A stretch of 23,029 nt of DNA from UQRS01 sp964481575 (lineage in GTDB: Bacteria; Bacillota; Clostridia; Oscillospirales; Acutalibacteraceae). The notes under the pieces were generated by a model. It saw only the letters and a program-made list of their open reading frames with translations, did not search any database and was not told where the DNA came from. Below are positions 15,926-22,676 of this stretch, in pieces. Position numbers and translations under genes: made by a program. Each line of letters opens with the position of its first letter. The stretch's first letter is position 1. Location of the stretch: the NCBI GenBank assembly GCA_964481575.1, contig CAYZTR010000034.1, forward strand, positions 1 through 23,029, given 5' to 3'.

Positions 15926-16291
15926 GCTCCCCACACGGGGAGCGTGGATTGAAATATGGGCTTATCAAGTGTGATAATCTTTGTCTGGAGTCGCTCCCCA
16001 CACGGGGAGCGTGGATTGAAATGTCGAAAATTGCCGGATCAGCAATGCGGATAATTTGGTCGCTCCCCACACGGGGAGCGTGGATTGAAATCGATGCCAC
16101 TGGTAGTTTTCCCAATAATGGTTAGTCGCTCCCCACACGGGGAGCGTGGATTGAAATCTGTACCGCTTTACCACCTGCGGAGCGGATAGCGGTCGCTCCC
16201 CACACGGGGAGCGTGGATTGAAATGTAGGCTGCGACGCAGACTACAAGCGCTGGGCGAGTCGCTCCCCACACGGGGAGCGTGGATTATAAT
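15923..16291 (+). CRISPR. Type I-C CRISPR array, six repeats and five spacers visible
   Basis: The repeat is 33 bases: it begins GTCGCTCCCCACACGGGGAG and ends CGTGGATTGAAAT, so the array could also be read as a 32-base repeat ending GAAA. The inner palindrome CTCCCC/GGGGAG makes the hairpin cut by Cas5c. Repeats lie at 15923-15955 (first three bases in the gap), 15990-16022, 16059-16091, 16125-16157, 16192-16224 and 16259-16291. Spacers are 34, 36, 33, 34 and 34 bases. The last repeat is degenerate near its end (GGATTATAAT instead of GGATTGAAAT), marking the leader-distal terminus. Orientation therefore matches the cas genes, with the leader on the left. None of the spacers matches the rest of the window by eye. 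Confidence 0.97.
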
Positions 16292-16428
16292 GCTTTGTTT
16301 TGTGATTTTTATTATTCGCAAATATGGACGATGAATGGTCAATCTCGTTGTTCCATATGACATTTTCATCATCCTTGCAGCGTTATTCTAAAAACAGCAA
16401 ATGCCCATTCCCCTTGATTTTAGGTCTC

Positions 16429-16452
16429 CCGAGCATGTAGCATCAGGCTCGG
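16429..16452. repeat. Inverted repeat spanning the sigK stop codon
   Basis: CCGAGC (16429-16434) and GCTCGG (16447-16452) are perfect six-base arms around a 12-base loop containing the sigK stop. No T-run follows on the minus strand, so it is a poor terminator. It overlaps the outer end of the sigK 3' repeat and so sits at the right boundary of the CRISPR-Cas block. The rest of 16292-16442 is AT-rich and shows no gene. Confidence 0.5.
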
Positions 16453-17132
16453 CCGTCAAACAATCTCCGCAACTCCAGCAATGCCCGCTTTTCAATGCGG
16501 GAGACATAGGAACGGGAAATTCCAAGTCGTTTGGCCACCTCTCGCTGGGTCAGCTCCTCCCGACCGCCCAAACCATATCGCAAAAAAATTACCGTCTGCT
16601 CACGGGGCGATAACTTCTTCAAATATTCCCGTAGCTGCTCCGATTTGATCTTCAGATCCAGGTCATCAGCAATGGTATCCTCCTCGGCCACAATATCCAA
16701 AAAGGTCAAAGTATTTCCATCCTTATCTGTATCTACCGGATCCGAAAACAACACATCATTGGCAGACTTTTTGGTGGACCGAAAATACATTAAAATCTCA
16801 TTTTCAATACACCGGGCCGCATAAGTGGCCAGGCGGATATTTTTCTCGCTATGGAAGGTGGAAACCGCCTTCATGAGTCCGATGGTACCAATAGAAATGA
16901 GATCATCCGGATCGGCTCCGCTGGCGCTGTATTTTTTTACGATATGGGCCACAAGACGCAGATTGTGCTCCACCAACTTATTGCGAGCCGCCTCATCCCC
17001 AGCCTCGGTTTTCAACACCAGCTCCCGCTCCTCCTCAGCTGACAATGGTTTTGGAAACGATCCGCCCCCTGTCACATGGAGCGCAAAATAAAATAAATTA
17101 GAAAAGAACATTTGCAATAACTGCAACAACAT
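16443..17132 (-). CDS. sigK: Sporulation sigma factor SigK with pro-sequence
   Basis: A 229-residue sigma-70 family protein closely resembling Bacillus SigK, the late mother-cell sigma factor. The core includes ARNKLVEHNLRLVAHIVKKY, DDLISIGTIGLMKA, LATYAARCIENEILMYFR and region 4, REVAKRLGISRSYVSRIEKR. The N-terminus MLLQLLQMFFSNLFYFALHV is a hydrophobic pro-sequence of the kind removed by the membrane protease SpoIVFB; some clostridia lack it. The ATG at 17132 has AAAGGGGG upstream; an extension to 17234 lacks that support. The gene is uninterrupted, with no skin-type element inside it. Its last 18 codons are duplicated at 7558-7620, and the CRISPR-Cas block sits immediately downstream. The ribosome binding site lies in a strong hairpin. 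It is divergent from the LysM/GH18 spore gene. Confidence 0.95.
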   Translation of the reverse strand: MLLQLLQMFFSNLFYFALHVTGGGSFPKPLSAEEERELVLKTEAGDEAARNKLVEHNLRLVAHIVKKYSASGADPDDLISIGTIGLMKAVSTFHSEKNIRLATYAARCIENEILMYFRSTKKSANDVLFSDPVDTDKDGNTLTFLDIVAEEDTIADDLDLKIKSEQLREYLKKLSPREQTVIFLRYGLGGREELTQREVAKRLGISRSYVSRIEKRALLELRRLFDGRA

Positions 17133-17134
17133 GA

Positions 17135-17157
17135 AAATTCCCCCTTTGGGGAAATTT
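17135..17157 (-). promoter_or_regulatory. Hairpin enclosing the sigK ribosome binding site
   Basis: On the minus strand AAATTTCCCC (17157-17148), loop AAA and GGGGGAATTT (17144-17135) form ten consecutive pairs with one G-U. The Shine-Dalgarno G-run is on the 3' arm, and the start codon follows two bases later at 17132. Ribosome access would require opening of this stem. Confidence 0.7.
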
Positions 17158-17255
17158 ATGCCGCGCTGCAGCATGCATTGCCAGTCCCAAAAAAGAAAAA
17201 CATACCGCTCTGCACTGCATAAGCCAGCTATCACTGCGAAAAGATGGCTGTCATA

Positions 17256-17289
17256 ATCTGCTGCTTCTCATCATAAAATGCAGCAGATT
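17256..17289. repeat. Inverted repeat upstream of the LysM/GH18 gene
   Basis: AATCTGCTG (17256-17264) and CAGCAGATT (17281-17289) are perfect nine-base arms around a 16-base AT-rich loop. It ends about 20 bases before the start codon and has no T-run. It could be an operator or a 5' untranslated stem-loop. Confidence 0.6.
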
Positions 17290-17311
17290 CTATGATGAAA
17301 GGGCGATGTTT

Positions 17312-18595
17312 GTGATTATTATCAAAGTGAAACCCGGTGACACCCTTTGGCAGCTATCAGAAAAATACCAGATACCGCTGGCGGAAATTCTGGCCGTCAA
17401 CGGGTTTGAAAACCCGGATCAACTTTCGGTGGGACAAACGGTGCTGATCCCCACCCAGGATTCCATTCACATTGTGAAACCCGGCGAATCCCTCTACAGC
17501 ATTGCCAAAAATCGGGGGATTTCTCTCAATCAACTGCTACAGGCGAACCCCGGACTCACCGCACCTTACACCATCTATCCCGGAGATGAATTGAAAATTC
17601 CGGCCATCGGGCAAAAGCCACGACGCACCATCGAGGTCAACGGCTATGTTTATCCCGGGGTGCAGGAGCCTCAACTGGCGGGTGCGTTGCCCAACCTGAC
17701 TTACCTGGCCATTTTCAGCTATCAGGCCCGGGCGAACGGCAGTCTGATACCCATTGATGACGAACCGCTGATCCGGCAGGCCAAAGCCGCCAGAGTAGCG
17801 CCTATGCTGGTGGTTACCAATACCACAGAGGGCGGCGGCTTTGATTCGGACATTATCCATGCGCTGGTCACCGACAGCGTTGCTGCCAATCGCCTGTTTG
17901 AAAACCTATTGGGTGTACTCAATGCAAAGGGATACTATGGACTGAATGTTGACTTTGAATACATCCCGGAAACCGATCGGGAAGCCTACAACCGTTTCCT
18001 GGCCAATATGCATCAGCGCATTAGCGTGGAAGGCGGCTATCCGTTTTTTACAGCCTTAGCCCCGAAGGAATCCGATGAGCAACGAGGGCGGCTCTATGAA
18101 GCCCACGACTATGCCTTCAATGGGCGCATTGCCGACCGGGTCATTCTTATGACCTATGAGTGGGGCTATCTTTACGGCCCACCCCTGCCCGTGGCACCCA
18201 TGGATGGTATCCGTCGGGTACTGGATTACGCTGTAACACGAATCCCATCAGATAAGATTATGATGAGCCTGCCGGGGTATGCCTACGACTGGACCCTTCC
18301 CTATCAGCCGGGTTCCGCGGCACGTCATCTGTCTATTGTCCAGGCCACTCAACTGGCTGCAGAAAAGCATGTACAAATCCAGTTTGATCCCGAATCCATT
18401 ACCCCGTTCTTCACCTATGTGGAAAACGGACGGGAACATATCGTCTGGTTCGACGATGCCATTTCGGCCGAAGCCAAGCTGCTGCTCATCGATGAATATG
18501 ATCTGGCCGGCGTTAGCTACTGGACCCTGAACCAGTTGTGGCCCCAGAACTGGGCAGTCTTACGCAGCTTATATAATGTAAAAAAAGTGCTATAA
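17312..18595 (+). CDS. Spore-type LysM and GH18 peptidoglycan hydrolase (YaaH/SleL-like)
   Basis: A protein of about 427 residues with two N-terminal LysM repeats (IIIKVKPGDTLWQLSEKY and SIHIVKPGESLYSIAKNR, about residues 1-105). These are followed by a GH18-like barrel with GLNVDFEYIPETD, which supplies the catalytic Glu216. This matches YaaH/SleL, an N-acetylglucosaminidase acting on spore cortex during germination. No signal peptide is present, as in YaaH, which is deposited on the spore from the mother cell. Start choice: GTG at 17312 has GAAAGGG eight bases upstream and gives MIIIKVKPGDTL, the usual LysM start. The ATG at 17306 is in frame but only two bases from that site. Its position beside sigK supports a sporulation role; YaaH is a mother-cell gene in Bacillus. 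Confidence 0.9.
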   Translation: MIIIKVKPGDTLWQLSEKYQIPLAEILAVNGFENPDQLSVGQTVLIPTQDSIHIVKPGESLYSIAKNRGISLNQLLQANPGLTAPYTIYPGDELKIPAIGQKPRRTIEVNGYVYPGVQEPQLAGALPNLTYLAIFSYQARANGSLIPIDDEPLIRQAKAARVAPMLVVTNTTEGGGFDSDIIHALVTDSVAANRLFENLLGVLNAKGYYGLNVDFEYIPETDREAYNRFLANMHQRISVEGGYPFFTALAPKESDEQRGRLYEAHDYAFNGRIADRVILMTYEWGYLYGPPLPVAPMDGIRRVLDYAVTRIPSDKIMMSLPGYAYDWTLPYQPGSAARHLSIVQATQLAAEKHVQIQFDPESITPFFTYVENGREHIVWFDDAISAEAKLLLIDEYDLAGVSYWTLNQLWPQNWAVLRSLYNVKKVL

Positions 18596-18613
18596 ACAAA
18601 ACGGATCCCGAAC

Positions 18614-18655
18614 AAAAAAAAGAAGGCCGCCTGCACCAATAAGGTGTAGACGGCC
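18614..18655 (-). terminator. Terminator of the helix-turn-helix regulator
   Basis: On the minus strand, GGCCG...CACC and GGTG...CGGCC form an imperfect GC-rich stem followed by CTTCTTTTTTTT. It lies 16 bases after the regulator stop at 18671 and also sits shortly after the end of the convergent LysM/GH18 gene. Confidence 0.8.
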
Positions 18656-18670
18656 GATGTCGATGAATAT

Positions 18671-19075
18671 TTATTGTTCCTTTGCGCTACGCTTGATTTT
18701 ACGGAGTGCCTTGACAGCTTGCTTTTGCCCGTCCTCATCCAGGGTGGTCTTGCGGCCGACAGAACCGGCGCAACGCATCAATTCCACCTGCAGCACGGTG
18801 TCAACAGTATGCTTGCCATATTCGTCCAAAACAGCGTAAGCAGCACCCACCGCATCGGCCTGCTTATTGGCGTCATCCAAATTTGAACAACAGTGCGGAT
18901 CGATACCCAGCTCATGGCAAATTTTCAGAACTGTATTGTAGGAACTACCGCCAACACCGTTCTTCAATGAACTGACAATGGTAGACTGAGGAATACCAAT
19001 GGACAAAGCAAAATTGCGGACACTGCGATATTGTTTGGAGATTTCCTCTTGTACCATCTGGGTTAAAATATCCAT
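18671..19075 (-). CDS. Small XRE-like helix-turn-helix regulator
   Basis: A 134-residue protein starting MDILTQMVQEEISKQYRSVR. Residues about 15-65 form a lambda-repressor-like helix-turn-helix (NFALSIGIPQSTIVSSLKNG, then TVLKICHELGIDP). The C-terminal half (about 70-134) is alanine-rich and then basic, with no recognisable domain. A GAGGTG ribosome binding site precedes the ATG at 19075. The promoter is a perfect consensus and contains dyads that look like operators, which suggests autorepression. Nothing in the sequence identifies its other targets. It is convergent with the LysM/GH18 gene. It is not obviously a phage repressor, since no phage genes are nearby. Confidence 0.85.
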   Translation of the reverse strand: MDILTQMVQEEISKQYRSVRNFALSIGIPQSTIVSSLKNGVGGSSYNTVLKICHELGIDPHCCSNLDDANKQADAVGAAYAVLDEYGKHTVDTVLQVELMRCAGSVGRKTTLDEDGQKQAVKALRKIKRSAKEQ

Positions 19076-19137
19076 ACTCTTTACACCTCGTTATAAAAAT
19101 ATAAAATAATAATACAAACTGTATTGCATTTGCCATT

Positions 19138-19166
19138 ATTATAATACGATTTACAAAATCTGTCAA
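19138..19166 (-). promoter_or_regulatory. Consensus promoter with embedded dyad for the XRE-like regulator
   Basis: On the minus strand TTGACA (19166-19161) and TATAAT (19143-19138) are 17 bases apart. The spacer holds the dyad GATTT-N3-AAATC. A second dyad, AATACA-N3-TGTATT, lies at 19111-19125 just downstream of the expected start point. Both fit operators for self-repression. Confidence 0.85.
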
Positions 19167-19963
19167 TACCTCATCCAGACCGGTAAAACATCAAAAAAGC
19201 ACTTGCAAATTCTTATTTTATGCGAAATTTCGGAATGCATATTTTAGAATTTTATCCAACTGTTCAAATAGCATACAAAGAAATGATTTTGATTCAAAAG
19301 GAGGAGGACTATAAATCAATTATTTGTGAATGCAATTTAGAACCATCCAAAATTTCTTTCGTCAAAACGGCAAAAAGAAAGAAGATCGTTTGTACATTTC
19401 CGTCAAAACAAAAAAATAATCGAGTTCATTTTCTTTCAGAAAAAGTGAAACAATTTTAAAAAGCAAAGCAAAGCGAAACATCATACCAAAAAACTAGATC
19501 TTTTTCTTTGTTGCAAGCAATAAAAAAAGCATCAAAAAATCGTACTAATTTTAGCGTATAATTTTTTTACAATTTTTTTTCGAAAAAGAAACGAAAAAGG
19601 CGCATCCACCTTACATACAACCCGTAAATCATTTATGTTATTATTCCCATATTTCTTCATGATTATACCTTCTATTTCAATTGGTAATACAGGCAAAATG
19701 CCAAATTTTTTAATTCATCCTATCGCCCAGTGGCAATCCGCTGAAACAATTCGCTAAAAGTCTTTTACCACACGGCAAAAACAAAGCAGCCAACATCTGC
19801 CTAATCTTCGACAAATAATTTGATAAGCGTTACAAATTCTCTTCAATAAGATGCGTTTACATAGATATTGGCAAATACTCGCGAACTTTTACAGAAAAAC
19901 CATGCTTCTTGCAGAAAACAGAAAGATATTTAGGCAAATTATGCATTTTTCGAGGCAAAAAAC
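19167..19963. other. AT-rich intergenic stretch without a convincing gene
   Basis: About 800 bases rich in A/T with poly-A and poly-T runs and a short AAAGC-type iteration near 19460. A 79-codon open frame at 19220-19459 has no ribosome binding site and no recognisable family. I see no RNA gene, mobile element or strong stem-loop. Confidence 0.6.
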
Positions 19964-19992
19964 TTGCATTTTACTGCAAAATATGATATAAT
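19964..19992 (+). promoter_or_regulatory. Promoter of the riboswitch-symporter transcript
   Basis: TTGCAT (19964-19969), a 17-base spacer and TATAAT (19987-19992), the latter extended by an upstream TGA, form a good housekeeping promoter. Transcription should start near 20000, just before the aptamer. Confidence 0.8.
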
Positions 19993-20020
19993 AATTTTAA
20001 TGTTACTGGTTTACCACAAC

Positions 20021-20107
20021 GTTCTCTGGAGAGTCTCCGGATTCGGGGCGCCGAAGGTGTACAGCGGCACACAGCCGCCAAATCTCTCAGGCAAAAGGAC
20101 AGAGCCA
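20021..20107 (+). ncRNA. Glycine riboswitch, single aptamer
   Basis: The conserved glycine aptamer is plain: CTCTGGAGAG at the 5' side, GCGCCGAAGG at 20048-20057, then CTCTCAGGCAAAAGGACAG and AGCC at the 3' side. P1 pairs CTCTG (20024-20028) with CAGAG (20100-20104). Only one aptamer is present instead of the common tandem pair. It sits in the leader of an alanine/glycine symporter gene, an established class of target. The expression platform downstream contains a terminator; see the next entry. Confidence 0.95.
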
Positions 20108-20161
20108 ATCGCCGTACGGTCAAACCGAATTACCAATCCGGCCAGCTTCATTTCTTTGCTC

Positions 20162-20198
20162 AGAGTCGCGGTGTAAACCGGCGGCTCTATTTATTTTT
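20162..20198 (+). terminator. Conditional terminator of the glycine riboswitch
   Basis: AGAGTCGCGGT (from 20162) pairs with ACCGGCGGCTCT (ending 20188) around a GTAA loop with one bulged G, followed by ATTTATTTTT. The 3' arm GGCTCT (20183-20188) can instead pair with AGAGCC (20101-20106), which contains most of the 3' strand of aptamer P1. That gives mutually exclusive folds. Confidence 0.85.
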
Positions 20199-20235
20199 CC
20201 GGACACATTTTACGCCCGGACTTAGGAGGAAGAAT

Positions 20236-22161
20236 ATGAAACGAACCCTGACCACACTACTGACCTTTCTGATGGGAATCCTATTGATCTGCTCCCTGGC
20301 GGCCTGCGGCAACGTGCAAGACGATACATCCTATCAGGCAGAACTGACGCTAACCAACAGCCTGGTAAAATATGATATTACCTCTGTGGTTCTTTCCACC
20401 GATTCGGGTTCCAGTGAAAACCTGGTACTCCGTACCGACGAAAGCGGCCAGATGCTGGACAGTCTGGCACCAGGTGAATCCATTTCCACTACCCTGGAAA
20501 AGACAGACGCGGTCTCCACCATGGATGCTACAGTAAAATTTTTGGATGCTGCTGGTACAGAACATACAGTTGAACTTGCAAACGCAGATATCAACGCCTG
20601 CAAGGACGGCGGCATCATTAACCTTTCAGTTTCCGGAGATGCTGCACAGGATGCCGAAGGCGTTTCCATTGAGCAGGAACTTCAAACCATTGAAATCTCG
20701 GTTTCCTGCCATGGCGCCGTTTACCACTGGATCAACCAAACCCTGGTACAGGTTGACGGATTCGTGTGGGGCTTATGGATGTGCATACTGCTCATCGGCA
20801 CCGGCATTTTCCTGACTGTACGCTGCAAATTCCTGCACTGGCGAAACCTGGGTTATGCCATCAAAAACACCCTTTCCAAAGAAGCCCGCACCACCAAGCG
20901 TGGCTCCGGTGATGTGTCTCCCTTTGCGGCTCTGACCACAGCGTTGGCCGCCACCATCGGCACCGGTAACATTGTCGGTGTTGCCACGGCTCTGGTTTCC
21001 GGTGGCCCCGGCGCTCTGCTTTGGATGGAAATTTGTGCCTGTTTCGGGCTTTCCACCAAGTTTAGCGAATGTATGCTGGCCATTAAATACCGGGAGGTCA
21101 ATGTTAAGGGTGAAATGTCCGGCGGCCCGATGTACACCATGAAAAAGGGCTTCAAACATAAAAAGGTTGGCACGGTGCTTGGCTGGCTCTTTGCCCTGTT
21201 TGCCGTGATCGCCTCTTTTGGCATTGGCAACCTGACTCAGGCCAATTCCATTTCTTCCTCGCTAAACACCACCTGGACGGTTCCTGCCTGGATCACCGGC
21301 GCGGTACTGACAGTACTCACCCTGGTAATTATCGTTGGCGGAATCAAATCCATTTCCAAGGTTTCCAGTGTTGTGGTTCCGGTCATGGCGATCTTCTACA
21401 TCATTGGTGGAATTATCGTCATCATCGGCAACTACAAGAATATCCCCGGCGGCATCGCCAACATTGTTTCCATGGCATTTGGCTTCAAGGCTGTAGCCGG
21501 CGGTCTGGCTGGCACCATTACCGCTTCCATGATGCAGGCTGTGCAGAAGGGCTTTGCCCGAGGCTGCTTCTCCAATGAAGCCGGCATGGGTTCCGCAGCC
21601 ATCACGGCGGCTTCTGCCACCACCGATCATCCGGTACGTCAGGCTTACATTAACATGACCGGCACCTTCTGGGATACCATCGTGGTTTGCACCATCACCG
21701 GTCTGGCCATTGCTTCTTCCGGTGTATTGGGCACGGTAGATCCTTCCACAGGTGCAAATTACACCGGCGCGGCTCTGACCATCGCAGCTTTCCAGACTGT
21801 ACTGGGCAAAGTCGGCGGCTGGATCGTTACCATCGGTATTGCATTGTTTGCTTTCTCCACCATCCTGGGCTGGGAGTACCACGGGGAAAAGGCCTTCGAG
21901 TACCTGTTCCACGGGCCTAAGTTCAACATGATCTATCGGGTAGTGTTTTCCCTGATCGTTTTCGTCGGCGCAACCACCACGTTGGACATTGCCTGGAACT
22001 TCTCGGATATTGCCAACGCATTGATGGCCATTCCTAACCTGATTTGCCTGCTGGTCATGAGCAAGGAGATTGCCAGAGATATGCAAGATTTCCAGTCCAT
22101 CCTGTTAAAGGAAAAGAACGAAGCCAAGGCTGCAAAAATTGCAGCGAAAGCTGCCAAATAA
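20236..22161 (+). CDS. Alanine/glycine:cation symporter (AGCS family) with N-terminal lipoprotein domain
   Basis: A 641-residue protein, about 160 longer than usual for the family. Residues about 173-640 are the AGCS transporter, which imports alanine or glycine with Na+ or H+: VDGFVWGLWMCILLIGTG as the first membrane segment, then the signature PFAALTTALAATIGTGNIVG near 226-247, and about eleven membrane segments. Residues 1-24 are a lipoprotein signal ending in the lipobox LAAC (Cys24). About 140 polar residues follow, with no family I recognise, looking like a beta-rich extracellular domain. The C-terminus is Lys/Ala-rich. AGGAGGAAGAAT precedes the ATG. It is the only gene under the glycine riboswitch and ends in its own terminator. 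The single frame is continuous, so this is a true fusion in the sequence as given. Confidence 0.93.
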   Translation: MKRTLTTLLTFLMGILLICSLAACGNVQDDTSYQAELTLTNSLVKYDITSVVLSTDSGSSENLVLRTDESGQMLDSLAPGESISTTLEKTDAVSTMDATVKFLDAAGTEHTVELANADINACKDGGIINLSVSGDAAQDAEGVSIEQELQTIEISVSCHGAVYHWINQTLVQVDGFVWGLWMCILLIGTGIFLTVRCKFLHWRNLGYAIKNTLSKEARTTKRGSGDVSPFAALTTALAATIGTGNIVGVATALVSGGPGALLWMEICACFGLSTKFSECMLAIKYREVNVKGEMSGGPMYTMKKGFKHKKVGTVLGWLFALFAVIASFGIGNLTQANSISSSLNTTWTVPAWITGAVLTVLTLVIIVGGIKSISKVSSVVVPVMAIFYIIGGIIVIIGNYKNIPGGIANIVSMAFGFKAVAGGLAGTITASMMQAVQKGFARGCFSNEAGMGSAAITAASATTDHPVRQAYINMTGTFWDTIVVCTITGLAIASSGVLGTVDPSTGANYTGAALTIAAFQTVLGKVGGWIVTIGIALFAFSTILGWEYHGEKAFEYLFHGPKFNMIYRVVFSLIVFVGATTTLDIAWNFSDIANALMAIPNLICLLVMSKEIARDMQDFQSILLKEKNEAKAAKIAAKAAK

Positions 22162-22222
22162 ATCTCCGTGGGAATCCAATGCCAATGCGGTACTGATCGT
22201 TCTTTGCAAAAGATATGAATTA

Positions 22223-22266
22223 AACGCCCCTGAAAGGCCACTCGCTTTTTAGGGGCGTTCTTCTAT
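22223..22266 (+). terminator. Rho-independent terminator of the symporter gene
   Basis: AACGCCCCT (22223-22231) and AGGGGCGTT (22251-22259) are perfect nine-base arms, followed by CTTCTAT. The T-run is weak but the stem is strong. Confidence 0.75.
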
Positions 22267-22617
22267 ATACAATTCCCTTCCCCTGTTGGAATGCTGAGAT
22301 TAGATATCCCCCGCCAGCATTACCGCTGCCCTTCTCAGGCTTACAGGCGATGCGCTACTCAGAACGCTAGTAAAGACAAAGCCGCTCCGAATCCGGGCAT
22401 CGAAAAAGCGTTGCAACAGATGACTTCCAAGGCTAACTCCGGCCAAAACATTTGCAAAACACATTGTTCTAACCGTCAGCGCATCAAGAATGCCGGATGC
22501 ACAACCCCTTTTCTCATAAACCTCGAAACCCAATAAAGAGAATACAATACGGCTGTTCTGTCCGCAAAAGAGTCCAAAATCACGGCAATGCAAAGAAGAA
22601 TTGAAAAGTCATAACGC
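22267..22617. other. Intergenic stretch with nothing recognisable
   Basis: These 351 bases between two terminators hold overlapping open frames on both strands (22291-22536 and 22300-22593) without ribosome binding sites or recognisable families. I see no RNA or repeat. Confidence 0.55.
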
Positions 22618-22657
22618 AAAAAGGGACTGCAACACTCACGTGAAGCAGCCCCTTTTT
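22618..22657. terminator. Terminator of gap, probably bidirectional
   Basis: On the minus strand AAAAAGGGGCTGC pairs with GCAGTCCCTTTTT with one mismatch around a 14-base loop. It lies about 20 bases after the gap stop codon at 22677. The A and T runs on both sides allow termination in either direction. Confidence 0.85.
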
Positions 22658-22676
22658 CAGGAGAAATTCCGAACGC

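Noticed and set aside
15965..16372. Open frame across the array on the minus strand with repeating peptides
   Set aside because: The repeated peptide is a translation of the CRISPR repeats, not a real repeat protein.
16429..16452. sigK terminator
   Set aside because: A perfect stem exists but there is no T-run on the minus strand and the stem includes the stop codon; kept only as an inverted repeat.
7558..16505. Calling the CRISPR-Cas block a proven mobile element
   Set aside because: The flanking sigK repeat is strong evidence of an insertion or exchange, but no integrase, transposase or excisionase gene lies between the copies, so it is reported as a finding and not as a mobile_element feature.
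19220..19459. 79-codon open frame in the AT-rich region
   Set aside because: No ribosome binding site before its ATG, a Lys-rich and low-complexity translation, and no recognisable family; it is best explained by chance in AT-rich DNA.
22291..22593. Overlapping open frames between the symporter and gap
   Set aside because: Both strands are open over the same stretch, none has a ribosome binding site, and terminators flank the stretch on both sides.
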